From: Sphingomonas gilva | GTDB lineage: Bacteria > Pseudomonadota > Alphaproteobacteria > Sphingomonadales > Sphingomonadaceae | DNA: 64,000 nt | Assembly: GCF_003515075.1 (NCBI RefSeq) | Contig: NZ_QWLV01000001.1 | Coordinates: 805,182-869,181, forward strand | Direction: 5' to 3' | Shown here: positions 43,485 through 54,000 of the stretch, piece after piece | Layout of the letters: each line of letters starts with the position of its first letter | Position numbering within the stretch: the stretch's first letter is position 1 | Translations under genes and position numbers: made by a program | Notes under the pieces: generated by a model | Told to the model about the DNA's origin: nothing | Database searches by the model: none | What the model saw: the letters and a program-made list of their open reading frames with translations, nothing else

Positions 43485-45109
43485 GGAGGCTCCTGTTCGC
43501 CGCACTGGTCGCGTGGATGCCGGCGGTACCCGCGCTGGCGCAGGCGCCGGTTGTCGCCGCGCCCGCCGGGTCGGTGGAGGGAGTCCGCCAGGGCGATGTC
43601 CGCGTGTTCAAGGGCATCCCTTACGCCCTGCCGCCTACAGGGGCGATGCGCTGGAAGCCGCCCGCGGACATGCCGGCATGGCAGGGGGTGCGCAAGGCGA
43701 CCGCATTCGGCCCCGCCTGCGTCCAGCCTCGCGGGCGCAATGCGGGCATTTACACCAATCCGCCCGACAAGGTCAGCGAAGACTGTCTGACGCTCAATAT
43801 CTGGGCGCCGAAGGAAGCCAAGAAGCTCCCGGTGTTCGTCTGGATCCACGGCGGGGCCTTGGCCGCGGGCTACAGCCATGAGGACATGTACGACGGCGCC
43901 CGGTTGACGGAGCGGGGCGGTGTGATCGTCGTCTCGATCAACTACCGGCTCGGCATCCTCGGCTATCTCGCCCATCCCGAGTTGAGCGCGGAGTCCGCCG
44001 AGGGTATTTCGGGGAATTACGGCCTGCTCGACCAGATCGCGGCGCTGCGCTGGATCGAGCGCAACATCGCGGCGTTCGGCGGCGACCCCGAAAACGTGAC
44101 CGTCGCGGGCGAGTCCGCGGGCGCGCTGAGCGTCATGTATCTGATGGCCTCGCCCCGCGCGCGCGGGCTGTTCGACAAGGCGATCGCGCAGAGCGCCTAT
44201 ATGATCGCCACGCCCGAGCTGAAACAGGGCCGGCACGGTCTTCCCTCGGCCGAAGCGGCGGGAATGCAGATGATGGGCGCGCTTGGCGCTGCGAACATCG
44301 CCAGGCTGCGTGCAATGGATGCCGAGACGCTCACCGAGAATGCCGCAGCAAAGGGCTATGGTCCCTGGGGCACGATCGACGGGAAGGTGCTGCCGCACCA
44401 GCTGGTCGAGACCTGGGACCGCGGCGAGCAGGCGCCGGTGCCGGTGCTCGCCGGGTTCAATTCGGGCGAAATCCGCTCCCTCCGCGTCCTGCTGCCCCCA
44501 GCGCCGGCGAGCGCCGCCGCCTATGAGGAGGCGATCCGCGTGCGCTACGGCGATCTCGCGGAGCATTTCCTGCGGCTGTACCCGTCGAGCGATGTCGCGG
44601 AATCGATGCTCGCGGCCACCCGTGACGCGCTCTATGGCTGGACTTCCGCCCGGCTTGCGATCGGCCAGACCGCAATCGGGCAGCCCGGCTATCTCTATCT
44701 CTTCGATCACGGCTATCCCGCCGCAGACGATAACGGGCTGCACGCCTTTCACGCCGCAGAGATCCCTTATGTTTTTGGAACCGCGGGAAAGACGCCGGCC
44801 TATTGGCCGAAGATCCCCGACGGGGTCGTCGATCGTCGCCTGTCCGAGGCGATGATCGACTACTGGACCGCCTTTGCCCGTACCGGTGCGCCGGCGGCGA
44901 CCGGACGGCCGGAATGGAAGCCCTATGGCGAGGCGGCGAACTACATGGGCTTTGCGGGGAAACCCAAGCCAGGCACGCGGCTGATGCCCGGCATGTTCGC
45001 GCTGCACGAAGCGGCGGTCTGCCGTCGCCGCGCCACGGGCGACCAGCCTTGGAACTGGAACACCGGCGTCGCGTCGCCGGTCTTGCGCCAGGCGACGGGC
45101 TGCCGATGA
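43481..45109 (+). CDS. Secreted type-B carboxylesterase
   Basis: 542 aa. A signal peptide ends ALA-Q (20/21). FKGIPYALPP, SEDCLTLNIW (99-108), oxyanion loop WIHGGALAAG (121-130) and nucleophile S212 in VAGESAGAL define the family; the catalytic His is probably in GLHAFHAAEIPYVFG. It is distant from the cytoplasmic esterase at 23642. Located between an MFS transporter and an acyl-CoA ligase with ATGA overlaps on both sides, it should cleave an ester in the periplasm and hand the acid to the transporter and ligase. Confidence 0.93.
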   Translation: MRRLLFAALVAWMPAVPALAQAPVVAAPAGSVEGVRQGDVRVFKGIPYALPPTGAMRWKPPADMPAWQGVRKATAFGPACVQPRGRNAGIYTNPPDKVSEDCLTLNIWAPKEAKKLPVFVWIHGGALAAGYSHEDMYDGARLTERGGVIVVSINYRLGILGYLAHPELSAESAEGISGNYGLLDQIAALRWIERNIAAFGGDPENVTVAGESAGALSVMYLMASPRARGLFDKAIAQSAYMIATPELKQGRHGLPSAEAAGMQMMGALGAANIARLRAMDAETLTENAAAKGYGPWGTIDGKVLPHQLVETWDRGEQAPVPVLAGFNSGEIRSLRVLLPPAPASAAAYEEAIRVRYGDLAEHFLRLYPSSDVAESMLAATRDALYGWTSARLAIGQTAIGQPGYLYLFDHGYPAADDNGLHAFHAAEIPYVFGTAGKTPAYWPKIPDGVVDRRLSEAMIDYWTAFARTGAPAATGRPEWKPYGEAANYMGFAGKPKPGTRLMPGMFALHEAAVCRRRATGDQPWNWNTGVASPVLRQATGCR

Positions 45110-46692
45110 TCGACGGAAGCATGCAGGATTATCCGCTGACGCTGGACAAGTTCCTGCACCACGCCGCCAAATGGCATCCGCAAGCGGAAGTCGTGACCGC
45201 CCGCGACGGCGGCGCGATCGACCGGATCGGCTATGCCGATCTCAAGCTTCGCGCGCTCGCCGTGTCGGCGCTGCTGGCGGGATTCGGCGTGCGCCAGGGC
45301 GACCGTGTCGCCACGCTCGCGTGGAACAGCCAGGCGCATGTCGAGGCTTGGTACGCGATCATGGGGATGGGCTCGGTTTGTCACACGCTGAACCCGCGGC
45401 TGACGGCTGCGCAGATCGCCGCGATGGTGGTGCAATCCGAGGCGCGGCTGCTCGTCGCGAGCGCCGACCTGCTGCCGCTTGCGTGCGACGTCGCCGCGCG
45501 CGCAATGGGTATCGAGCGTATCCTGGTGATCGACGGACTGGCCGATCCTTCCTTCGTGTCGGACCGGTGCAAGGTGACCGCACTCGAACCTCTGATCGCG
45601 AGCGCTTCCGGCGGGGTCACCTGGGGCGGCTTTGAGGAGACTGCGCCGTGTGGGCTCTGCTTCACATCGGGCACGACCGGCGCCCCCAAGGGCGTGACCT
45701 ATACCCACCGTTCGAGCTTTCTCCACACGCTGCGCTGCTTGCAGGCCGATGTGATGGCGATCCGCGCGACCGACAGCGTGCTGGTCGTTGTGCCGATGTT
45801 TCACGCCAATGCCTGGGGGCTGCCGTTCGCGCTGCCCGCCGCGGGCGGCAGGCTGGTACTTCCCGGTCGCCATGCCGACGGGGCGAGTCTTGCCCGCCTG
45901 ATCGCCGCGGCGGACGTGACCATAGGCGTCGCGGTGCCGACCGTCTGGCTGGGACTGGTCGAGCATCTCGAGACGACCGGCGCGGCACTGCCCAGCCTCG
46001 AACGAATCATCGTCGGCGGATCGCCGCTCGCCCCCGCGCTGATGGAGCGGATCGAGAAGCGCCTCGGCGTCACCGTCCAGACGAGCTGGGGCATGACCGA
46101 GCTGTCGCCATCGGGCACGGTTGCGCTACCCTATGACCCGGCGCGCTCCGCCGCGGTCTCGGGCCGGCCGGCGATCGGCGTGGATCTGTCGATCACCGAC
46201 GCCGACGGTAATCCGTTGCCCGAACAGCGCGAAGCCGAAGGGCATCTGCGCGTGCGCGGTGCCGCGGTGATCGAGCGCTATTTCGGGCAAACGGAGCCGG
46301 CGGTCGATGCTGAAGGCTGGTTCTCGACCGGCGATCTCGCGCGGATCGACAGCGACGGGAACCTGGTCATCACCGGACGGGCCAAGGACCTTATCAAGTC
46401 TGGCGGCGAGTGGATCAATCCAGCGGAGATAGAGGCGGTGGTGGGCGCGCTGCCCCAGGTGTCGCTCGCCGCGGTGATCGGACGCGCCGATCCCAAATGG
46501 GGCGAGCGGCCCGTCCTGCTTGTCGAGATGCGCGACGAAGCGATCAGCGACGAAGCGCTGCTGGAGCCGCTGCGCGGGCGGGTGGCGCCGTGGTGGATTC
46601 CAGATGCGGTGGTACGGCTCGAGACCATGCCGCTCGCGCCTACGGGGAAGATCGACAAGATTCGCTTGCGGGCACAATATGGAAGCGCTTGA
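45106..46692 (+). CDS. AMP-forming acyl-CoA synthetase (ANL superfamily)
   Basis: 528 aa. The P-loop-like motif is GLCFTSGTTGAPKGVTYTH, followed by MFHANAWGLPF, SWGMTELSPSG (A5 motif) and GWFSTGDLARIDSDGNLVITGRAKDLIKSGGEWINPAEIE, with the C-terminal lysine in PLAPTGKIDKIRLR. The length and FHANAWG segment match medium/long-chain or aryl-acid ligases of the FadD3/DmdB type. It activates an acid to its CoA ester via an acyl-AMP. It is fourth in the TonB/MFS/esterase operon, overlapping the esterase by ATGA. A later ATG at 45121 is an alternative start. Substrate unknown. Confidence 0.92.
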   Translation: MIDGSMQDYPLTLDKFLHHAAKWHPQAEVVTARDGGAIDRIGYADLKLRALAVSALLAGFGVRQGDRVATLAWNSQAHVEAWYAIMGMGSVCHTLNPRLTAAQIAAMVVQSEARLLVASADLLPLACDVAARAMGIERILVIDGLADPSFVSDRCKVTALEPLIASASGGVTWGGFEETAPCGLCFTSGTTGAPKGVTYTHRSSFLHTLRCLQADVMAIRATDSVLVVVPMFHANAWGLPFALPAAGGRLVLPGRHADGASLARLIAAADVTIGVAVPTVWLGLVEHLETTGAALPSLERIIVGGSPLAPALMERIEKRLGVTVQTSWGMTELSPSGTVALPYDPARSAAVSGRPAIGVDLSITDADGNPLPEQREAEGHLRVRGAAVIERYFGQTEPAVDAEGWFSTGDLARIDSDGNLVITGRAKDLIKSGGEWINPAEIEAVVGALPQVSLAAVIGRADPKWGERPVLLVEMRDEAISDEALLEPLRGRVAPWWIPDAVVRLETMPLAPTGKIDKIRLRAQYGSA

Positions 46693-46756
46693 GACGCGGA
46701 GTGACCGGGCCGACTTTTGTCCGGCGGTATCCACCCAGCAGGGGAATGACAGCCTA

Positions 46757-47443
46757 GTGCCGGAGAAAGCGAGATCGCAGCGACGCACCACCAAGGCCGA
46801 GCAGCGCGCCGACACGATGGAGCAGATCCTCGACGTGGCGGAGTATCTCTTCTCGAAGCACGGGCTTCACGGTGTGACGCTCAAGGACGTCGCCAAGCGC
46901 GTCGGGGTGCATCACACGCTGCTCAACTATTATTTCGACGACAAGAAGAAGCTGTTCGATACCGTGTTCGCTCGCCGCGCAGTGGTGACCAGCGAGCGCC
47001 GGCTTCGCGCGCTCGACGAGTATGACGCGGCGACCGGCGGAAAGCCTACGCTGGAGGGCGCGCTCCATGCGTTCCTGGACACTGACCTCGACCTGTACAT
47101 TGAAGGAGGCGAGGGCTGGAAGAATTATGGCGCGCTCGGCGCGCTTGTCTCGAACACGCCCGAATGGGGGGCGGAACTGATGGACACGCATTTCGATCCC
47201 GTCGTCCTGCGGCTGATCGAACTGCTCAAAAAGGCGCTGCCCGACTGTTCCGAGGAGAACATCTTCTGGGGCTATCACTTCGTCACGGGCGCGCTGATGG
47301 TCACGCTTGCGCGCACTGGCCGCATCGACAAGCTGTCGAGCGGCGTTTGCAGATCGGACGATTTCGCCGCGGTCAAGGCGCGTATGGCCTCGTTCATGGC
47401 GGCCGGCTTCCGCCAGATCTGTGGCAATGAACGGCAAGACTAG
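46757..47443 (+). CDS. TetR-family transcriptional regulator
   Basis: 228 aa from a GTG at 46757 with AGGGG about 12 bp upstream; an in-frame ATG at 46679 overlapping the ligase gene is the alternative. The helix-turn-helix is GVTLKDVAKRVGVHHTLLNYYFDDKKKLF, after the typical EQILDVAEYLFSKHG. The C-terminal domain (about 150 residues) is of the type binding acyl-CoA or fatty-acid-like ligands, but this cannot be confirmed from sequence. It is placed between the ligase and the MFE-type SDR and probably represses this unit; candidate operator sequences lie at 39775-39796 and 47477-47486. Confidence 0.9.
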   Translation: MPEKARSQRRTTKAEQRADTMEQILDVAEYLFSKHGLHGVTLKDVAKRVGVHHTLLNYYFDDKKKLFDTVFARRAVVTSERRLRALDEYDAATGGKPTLEGALHAFLDTDLDLYIEGGEGWKNYGALGALVSNTPEWGAELMDTHFDPVVLRLIELLKKALPDCSEENIFWGYHFVTGALMVTLARTGRIDKLSSGVCRSDDFAAVKARMASFMAAGFRQICGNERQD

Positions 47444-47476
47444 CGGTACTGCGGGTCGGCCTTCATCCGTGCTTAT

Positions 47477-47486
47477 CATTCACTCA
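47477..47486. promoter_or_regulatory. CATTCACTCA, half-site like that before the 39.9-kb receptor
   Basis: A 10-mer differing at one position from CATTCACACA at 39774-39783, both preceded by TTAT and located about 30-100 bp before a gene start. Followed by TCATGACATAG. Possibly a site for the adjacent TetR regulator; there is no full palindrome here. Confidence 0.25.
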
Positions 47487-47517
47487 TGACATAGTTATCA
47501 AAGTTCAGGAGGATCAG

Positions 47518-48414
47518 ATGCCGTCGCTTGAAGGACGCGTTGCAATCGTCACGGGCGCCGGTGGCGGGCTGGGCCGTGCACATGCGCTATACTTGGCCGA
47601 TAAGGGCGTCCGAGTGGTCGTGAACGATCTAGCCGCGGAAGCAGCGAAACGCGTGGCTGCCGAGATTGTGGAACGTGGCGGCGAGGCGCTCGCGCTCATC
47701 GGCTCGGTAACCGACGAACAGGCCATCGGGGCGGTTGTGGCGGCGGCGATGGATGCCTGGGGACGTATCGATATCCTCGTCAACAATGCTGGTATCCTGC
47801 GCGACAAGAGCTTCGCGAAAATGAGTCTCGACGATTTCCGACTGGTCGTCGATGTCCATCTGATGGGCGCCGCGATTTGCAGTAAAGCGGTGTGGGAAAT
47901 CATGCGCGTCCAGCGCCACGGCCGTATCGTGATGACCACGTCGTCTTCCGGCCTTTACGGCAATTTCGGCCAGGCAAATTATGGCGCGGCGAAGATGGCG
48001 CTGGTGGGCCTGATGCAAACGTTGGCGATCGAAGGCGAGAGATACGGCATCCGCGTCAACTGCCTTGCGCCCACCGCTGCGACGCAGATGACCGAGGGCG
48101 TGCTCTCACAGGCCAGCCTCGCCGCGCTCGACCCAGCACATGTCAGTCCCGGGCTGCTCGCTCTGGTGAGCGACAACGCCCCGACGCGGACGATCTTGTG
48201 CGCCGGCGCCGGGCATTTTGCGACAGCCAACGTCACACTGACCGATGGCCTCCATATCGGCCAGGTCGAGGCGGCGGGCGAGGAATTGATTGCGCGTTGG
48301 AGCGACGCGACCGATCGAACAGGTGAAATCGTGCCGGCTTACGGCTTCACCCAGGCGGAACGTGAACTCGCCGGCGCCGGCTTGGCCATGCCCGTTATCG
48401 CCTCGGCGGGATGA
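47518..48414 (+). CDS. SDR of the (3R)-hydroxyacyl-CoA dehydrogenase (MFE-2/HSD17B4-like) type
   Basis: 298 aa with AGGAGG before the ATG. NAD motif GAGGGLGRAH (13-22), NNAG in ILVNNAGILRDKSFAKM, catalytic Ser and Tyr in TTSSSGLYGNFGQANYGAAKMALVGLM. The GNFGQANYGAAK signature and the roughly 50-residue C-terminal extension are those of the dehydrogenase part of peroxisomal multifunctional enzyme 2, which oxidises (3R)-hydroxyacyl-CoA in beta-oxidation. Here it is free-standing, without the hydratase or SCP2 domains. It would process the CoA ester made by the ligase at 45106. It lies 74 bp after the TetR gene. Confidence 0.9.
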   Translation: MPSLEGRVAIVTGAGGGLGRAHALYLADKGVRVVVNDLAAEAAKRVAAEIVERGGEALALIGSVTDEQAIGAVVAAAMDAWGRIDILVNNAGILRDKSFAKMSLDDFRLVVDVHLMGAAICSKAVWEIMRVQRHGRIVMTTSSSGLYGNFGQANYGAAKMALVGLMQTLAIEGERYGIRVNCLAPTAATQMTEGVLSQASLAALDPAHVSPGLLALVSDNAPTRTILCAGAGHFATANVTLTDGLHIGQVEAAGEELIARWSDATDRTGEIVPAYGFTQAERELAGAGLAMPVIASAG

Positions 48415-48886
48415 CGGGCGCCGTGCGCTCGAGTTCATCCCGGGCGGAGTGATGGAACGGCGTACATCGGCGCGTCCCATCGAGGTGCATGGCCGTACGC
48501 GACCAAGGTTCAGGACATGGTTGATCCGAATGTCGCTCAGCTTCCACAATAGTTGGCTCCGGGAGCCGCGATCCATCGTACACGCGCATGTTTTGGCGCA
48601 CATCCAACGCTGATCGAGAGGATTATCGCCGGCTTGGAGCCAACCAGCCGATCATCTGTTTATGGCAAATGGACGCGATGAACCCTGATGTCGTCTGGAC
48701 TTGGTCATCGTGTGGGCGCCAACCTGGAGCCGGGTGGCGATCCTCGGGGCCGGCCCGGCCGAAATCCTTGGTCCCGGCAAGCGCTTGGCAACCTCGCTCC
48801 TCCAAAGCATCCAGTTGCCAACCGGACAGGATCGACCTAGGCGCGCCTGTAGATGTAGTTGAACTTATTGACAGTTCTCAGGTGCA
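48415..48886. other. Gene-free spacer before tamA
   Basis: About 470 bp with no frame that I recognise as a protein and no RNA gene or repeat. The stretch at 48695-48835 reads, in one plus frame, VAILGAGPAEILGPGKRLATS, which looks coding in composition but lacks a start and ends at stops, so it may be gene debris. The last 60 bp, ending TTGAACTTATTGACAG, may hold the tamA promoter. Confidence 0.4.
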
Positions 48887-51055
48887 ATGAAATTTCCGCT
48901 GCTCCTCGTCACGGTCTGCCTGCCGCAGCTTGTGCTCGCGGCCACGCCGCAACGTGGGCCGGACCCGGTCGAGCAAGCGCGCGAATCTGCACCCCAAACG
49001 CCGCCTGAAACCAATCAGATCATTTCGGACTCGCAATTCGAGGAAGCGCTGCCGCCGATCGACGCCGAGCTGTCTCAGCCGCTCGACCCTATCGACGATA
49101 TCGATGCGCTTCCGCCCGAACAGCAAGCCGAAGCGCCAGTCCAAACGCCGCCGGCCCTTGTGACTACCGCTCCTGATCCGGCGCTGACCCAACCGTTGCC
49201 GCCGCTTGCGACTTTCGATGTCGAGCCGCCGCAGGCCATTGCGGAGGAAAAGGCGACGCCAGCGCCCGCGGTCCGCTACACGTTGGCGGTCGAGGGCATG
49301 GACGCGGTCGGGCTGGAGGACCGGTTCCGCGCGCTCTCCGCGCTCGAGGATGGCGATGGCGAGGGCGCCAACGGAGCGGTGATCGCCGCGCGAGCGCGCG
49401 AGGACGAGGCTCTGGCGCTGCGCATTCTCAGGTCTGAAGGCTATTATGACGCGGTCGTGACCTCGCTGGTCGAACCGGTGCAGGGTCAGCCCGGCCGCGC
49501 CACAGCGACGATCAGCGCTTCACCCGGACAACGTTATGCGCTGGGCAGTATCGCTATCGAGGGACCGGATACGGTACCGCCTGGGATGCCGCGCGAGATA
49601 TTGGCGTTGAAGACCGGCGATCCGATCGTTGCGGCGGCGATCGAGGGGGCGGAGGCGGGGATCAGCCTGCAGCTGCCGCAGCGAGGCTACCCGTTCGTCG
49701 AGGTCGGCGCGCGCGATATCGTGCTCGACGATGCCGATCATACCGGCGATTACACGCTGCCGGTCGATCCGGGTCCTCGGTCGTCCTTCGGCGGCTATTC
49801 CACGACCGGAACGCTGGCGTTTGACGCCGAGCATGTCGGCATGCTGTCGCGCTTCGAGCGCGGCGAACTGTACGACAACCGCAAGGTCGATGATCTGCGC
49901 GAAGCGATGGTCGCGACCGGGCTGTTCGATTCAGTCGCAATCGAGCCGCAGCGGACCGGCGAGATCGCCCCCGACGGTACCGAATATGTCAACCTGCTGG
50001 TGACCCAGAATGCCGGGCCGGCGCGGCGGCTGGCGGCGACCGCTGGCTATTCGACCGGCCAGGGCTTCCGCATCGACGGCAGCTGGACGCACAAGAACCT
50101 GTTCCCGCCCGAGGGCGCGCTGATCGTCACCGGCGTCGCGGGTACGCAAGAGCAGGGGCTGACCGGCACCTTCCGCCGATCCAACGCCGGGCGGCGCGAC
50201 CGGACGGTGCTGCTGTCGCTTGCCGCCAACCGACAAGATTACGATGCGTATGAGGCTCTAACGGCCGGGATTAACGGTCGTATCAGCCTCGATTCGACGC
50301 CGATCTGGCAGAAGCGCTGGACCTGGGCATACGGCTTCGAGGCGCTGGCAACGCGCGAAACGACCGATTACGATCCGGCGCTGGGCGAACGAGCGCGGCA
50401 GAATTTCTTCATCGCCGGGGTGAATGGCCAGCTGGGCTTCGACAGCAGCGACAGCCTGCTCGATCCAACCGAGGGATTCCGCGCGCTGGCGCGATTGAGC
50501 CCCGAGATTTCCCAGAGCGAGGGTGCGAACAACCAATATGCCCGCGGGCTGATCGAGGGCAGCGCCTATCATCCGGTCGGTGACAGCCTGGTGATCGCCG
50601 GGCGGCTCCGCTTCGGCAGCATCATCGGCGCACCGCGGGACTCGATCGCACCGTCGCGGCGGCTGTATGCGGGCGGCGGGGGATCGGTGCGCGGCTTCGG
50701 CTATCAGCAATTGGGTCCGCGCGTAATCGAGCCGAATCCCGACTTCGACCCGACCGATCCCGAGGAGGAGGATCCCGCGACCATTACCCGCCCGATCGGC
50801 GGGCGCAGCCTGTTCGAAGGCGCGATCGAGGCGCGCTATCGCTTCGGCAATTTCGGCATCGTGCCGTTCGTCGATGTCGGCCAAGCGTATGAATCGAGCA
50901 CGCCCAGCTTCAGCGATCTGCGCTTTGGCGCGGGCATCGGCGGGCGATACTACACCAATTTCGGCCCGCTGCGCTTCGACGTCGCCACGCCGATCGGCCG
51001 ACGCGAGGGGGAATCGCTGATCGCGGTCTATATCTCCATCGGGCAGGCCTTCTGA
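48887..51055 (+). CDS. tamA: TamA-like Omp85 family outer-membrane assembly protein
   Basis: 722 aa. A signal peptide ends VLAAT, followed by an acidic, proline-rich linker (to about residue 120), three POTRA-like repeats (about 125-350, for example GLEDRFRALSALEDG and LYDNRKVDDLREAMVATGLFDSV) and a C-terminal 16-strand barrel with the Omp85 motif region YAGGGGSVRGFGYQQLGP. It ends YISIGQAF with the terminal aromatic residue recognised by BAM. Together with TamB it forms the translocation and assembly module linking inner and outer membranes. It overlaps tamB by TGATG. The Pro/Glu-rich linker is longer than I expect for E. coli TamA. Confidence 0.9.
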   Translation: MKFPLLLVTVCLPQLVLAATPQRGPDPVEQARESAPQTPPETNQIISDSQFEEALPPIDAELSQPLDPIDDIDALPPEQQAEAPVQTPPALVTTAPDPALTQPLPPLATFDVEPPQAIAEEKATPAPAVRYTLAVEGMDAVGLEDRFRALSALEDGDGEGANGAVIAARAREDEALALRILRSEGYYDAVVTSLVEPVQGQPGRATATISASPGQRYALGSIAIEGPDTVPPGMPREILALKTGDPIVAAAIEGAEAGISLQLPQRGYPFVEVGARDIVLDDADHTGDYTLPVDPGPRSSFGGYSTTGTLAFDAEHVGMLSRFERGELYDNRKVDDLREAMVATGLFDSVAIEPQRTGEIAPDGTEYVNLLVTQNAGPARRLAATAGYSTGQGFRIDGSWTHKNLFPPEGALIVTGVAGTQEQGLTGTFRRSNAGRRDRTVLLSLAANRQDYDAYEALTAGINGRISLDSTPIWQKRWTWAYGFEALATRETTDYDPALGERARQNFFIAGVNGQLGFDSSDSLLDPTEGFRALARLSPEISQSEGANNQYARGLIEGSAYHPVGDSLVIAGRLRFGSIIGAPRDSIAPSRRLYAGGGGSVRGFGYQQLGPRVIEPNPDFDPTDPEEEDPATITRPIGGRSLFEGAIEARYRFGNFGIVPFVDVGQAYESSTPSFSDLRFGAGIGGRYYTNFGPLRFDVATPIGRREGESLIAVYISIGQAF

Positions 51056-54000
51056 TGGACGAGGGGGAGCCCCCGGCCATTCGCGACAAGCCCCCCCCGG
51101 GCTGGCGGATCGCGAAATGGGCGGGCATCGTGGTCGTATCGCTGGTACTGCTCGCGGTGCTGGCGGTGTTCGCGCTCAACACTGCGCCGGGCCGCCGGTT
51201 CCTGGTCAGCCACCTCGACGGATACGAGCTGGCGTCGGGGTTGAAGATCAACCTCGGACAACTCGATGGATCACTTTACGGCAAGCTGACCATTTACGAG
51301 CTCAGGCTGAGCGATCCGAAGGGCGTGTTCGCCTACTCGCCGCGGATCGACCTCGATTGGCGTCCCTTCGCCTTCATCAGCAACCATGTCGATGTACGTT
51401 CGGCGACGACGCCGCTGTTCACGCTCGGCCGGCTTCCAGAATTGAAGGAGACGCCGAGCGATCCCACCGCGCCGCTGCTGCCCGATCTGGACATCGATAT
51501 CGGCCGGCTGAAGGTCGACCGGCTGGTGCTGGGCGCGCCGGTAACGGGCAAGCGGCGGGTGATGACGATCGACGGCAAGGCGGCGATCGCCGACGGCCGC
51601 GCGCAAGTGACGGCCAACGCCGCCGCGATAGGCACGGGCGACCGGCTGGCGCTGGTGCTCGACGCGGTGCCCGAGGATAATAGGCTGGTGATCGACGCGC
51701 GGCTGGCGGCGCCGACCGGCGGCATCGTGGCGGGCATGGCCGGGCTGACCCAACCGCTCGAGGCGACGATCGGCGGCAAGGGCAGCTGGGCGAACTGGCA
51801 GGGCAAGCTCGATGCCCGGCTGGGCGGCCAACCGCTCGCCGGGCTGGACTTGACGGCGCGGAACGGCACCTTCGACGTGCGGGGGCTGTTGCGGCCCGGC
51901 CTGATCATGCAAGGGCCGGTCGAGCGACTGACCGCGCCCGAGCTGTTTCTGAACCTTACGGCGACGTTGGCCGAGCGCCGCGCCGACACTCGGCTCTCGC
52001 TGCGCTCCCAGGCGCTGGCGGTGACCGCCGACGGGCTGATCGATCTGGCCGAGAGCCGGTTCGGGAACATGCGGGTCGAGGCGCGGCTGCTGACGCCGGG
52101 CGCGATCGCCGAGAACCTCAACCGCCGCGACGTGCGCGCTTCCTTGCTGATCGACGGCGCGTTCGCGACGCCGGTGGTGGACTACAAGGTGCGCGCCGCG
52201 GCGATCGGCTTCGGCGAAACTGTGGTGCAGGGCCTCTACGCAGAAGGCCGCGGCAGGGTGGATGCGGACCGCATCCTCGTTCCCGTCTCCGCCCGGATCG
52301 CCCGCGTTACCGGGCTCAACGCCGCCGCCGGAGGATTGCTGACCAACGTTGCGATCGACGGCGACTTCGCCATGCAGGGCGACACCATCCTGTCGGACAA
52401 TCTGCGCGTTCGTTCGCCACAGATCGATGCGACGGCGATCGTCGTCGCCGACCTGTCGACCGGCATCTATCGCGGCGCGCTGAAGGGCAGGGTCAACGAT
52501 TACCGGATCGAGGGCGTCGGCATCATCAACCTGACGACCGACATCGACCTTGTCACCGCGCCATCGGGCGGGTTCGGACTGCAGGGACGCTTCGGCGTGA
52601 CCACCGTACGCATCGACAATGAGAGCGCGGCCGAATTCCTGGGCGGGCGCACGGTGATCGCGGGCAATATCCGCTACGATCCGGAAGGTCTCGCGGTGAT
52701 CGAGAATCTGCGCGTCAACGCGCCGCGATTCCGGCTGAGCGGCGGACGCGGATCGTACCGGCCGGACGGCCGCATCGCCTTCACCGCGCGGGGCGGCTCC
52801 GATCAATACGGGCCGCTGGCGGTGGACATATCCGGCACGGTCGAGCGGCCGCTGGTTCGACTGCGTGCGTCGCGGCCCAATGTCGGCGTGCAGCTGAACG
52901 ATGTGGAGGCGGTCATCCGCGGCACCGCGGCGGGCTATGCCGTCACCGCGACCGGTGGATCGCCTTACGGGCCGTTCAACGCGGACGTGCTGGTGCGCAC
53001 CGGGCGTGGCCCGCTGACCATCGACATAAACCGCGCACGCTTTGCCGGAGTGGATTTCGCGGGGACCGTACGCCAGGCGGCGGCGGGGCCGTTCACCGGA
53101 CGGCTGACCGCCAATGGATCGGGCATCAACGGGGTGGTGACGCTGGCCGCGGTCGGGCAGTATCAGCGCGCGGTGATCTCCGCCCGCGCCAACGGCGCGC
53201 GCATTCCTGGGCAGGCGGGACTGGTGATCGACCGCGCGATCATCGAGGCGACCGCGACGCTCTACGACACGCCCGAGGTGATCGCCGACATCCAGCTGGC
53301 GGGCGTCCGCCAGGGCGAGCTGCTGATCCAGACCGCGCGCGCCAAGGTCAATTATCGCGGCGGGCGCGGCACCGCGCAGCTGGTCGCGAGCGGGCGCTCG
53401 GGCGCCGCGTTCCGCATCGCCGCCAACGCGCAGCTTTCGCCTGGCCTGTACCGCGTCGCGGCGCAGGGGCAGGTCGGCACCGTGCCGTTCCGTCTCGCGC
53501 AGCCCGCCGTCATCCGCGCCGAGGGGGCGAACTACCGGCTGCTGCCCGTCACCATCGTCGCGCCGCAGGGCCAGGTGCGAGTCGCCGGGCGATATGGGGC
53601 CGGGCTGGAGGCGCAGGCGCGCTTCCGGAACTTCGATCTCGCCGCACTTAATGCCTTCGCGGCGGGCGCGGGCATCGGCGGGCGCGCGACCGGAGCGCTC
53701 GATTTCGCCCAGGCGTCCGGCGTCGCCTTCCCGCGTGCCGATCTGCGGCTGTCGATCGACAATTTCACCCGCTCCGGCGCGGCGATCGTCTCGACGCCGG
53801 TCGATATTACCGCGCAAGGCTCGCTCCGCCCCGAAGGCGGCACCTTGGCGGCGCTCATCAAACGCGGCGGCGCGACGATCGGCCGCGCGCGGATTCGGCT
53901 GCAGCCGGCTGGCGGCGGCGCGTGGACCACCCAGCTCGCCAATGGTGGCCTGTCCGGCGGCATCCGCTACAACGGCCCGGCCGACGTGCTGTGGAGCCTC

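Noticed and set aside
48695-48835. Possible small gene in the spacer before tamA
   Set aside because: It has no start codon with a ribosome site and no recognisable family. Recorded only as possible debris.
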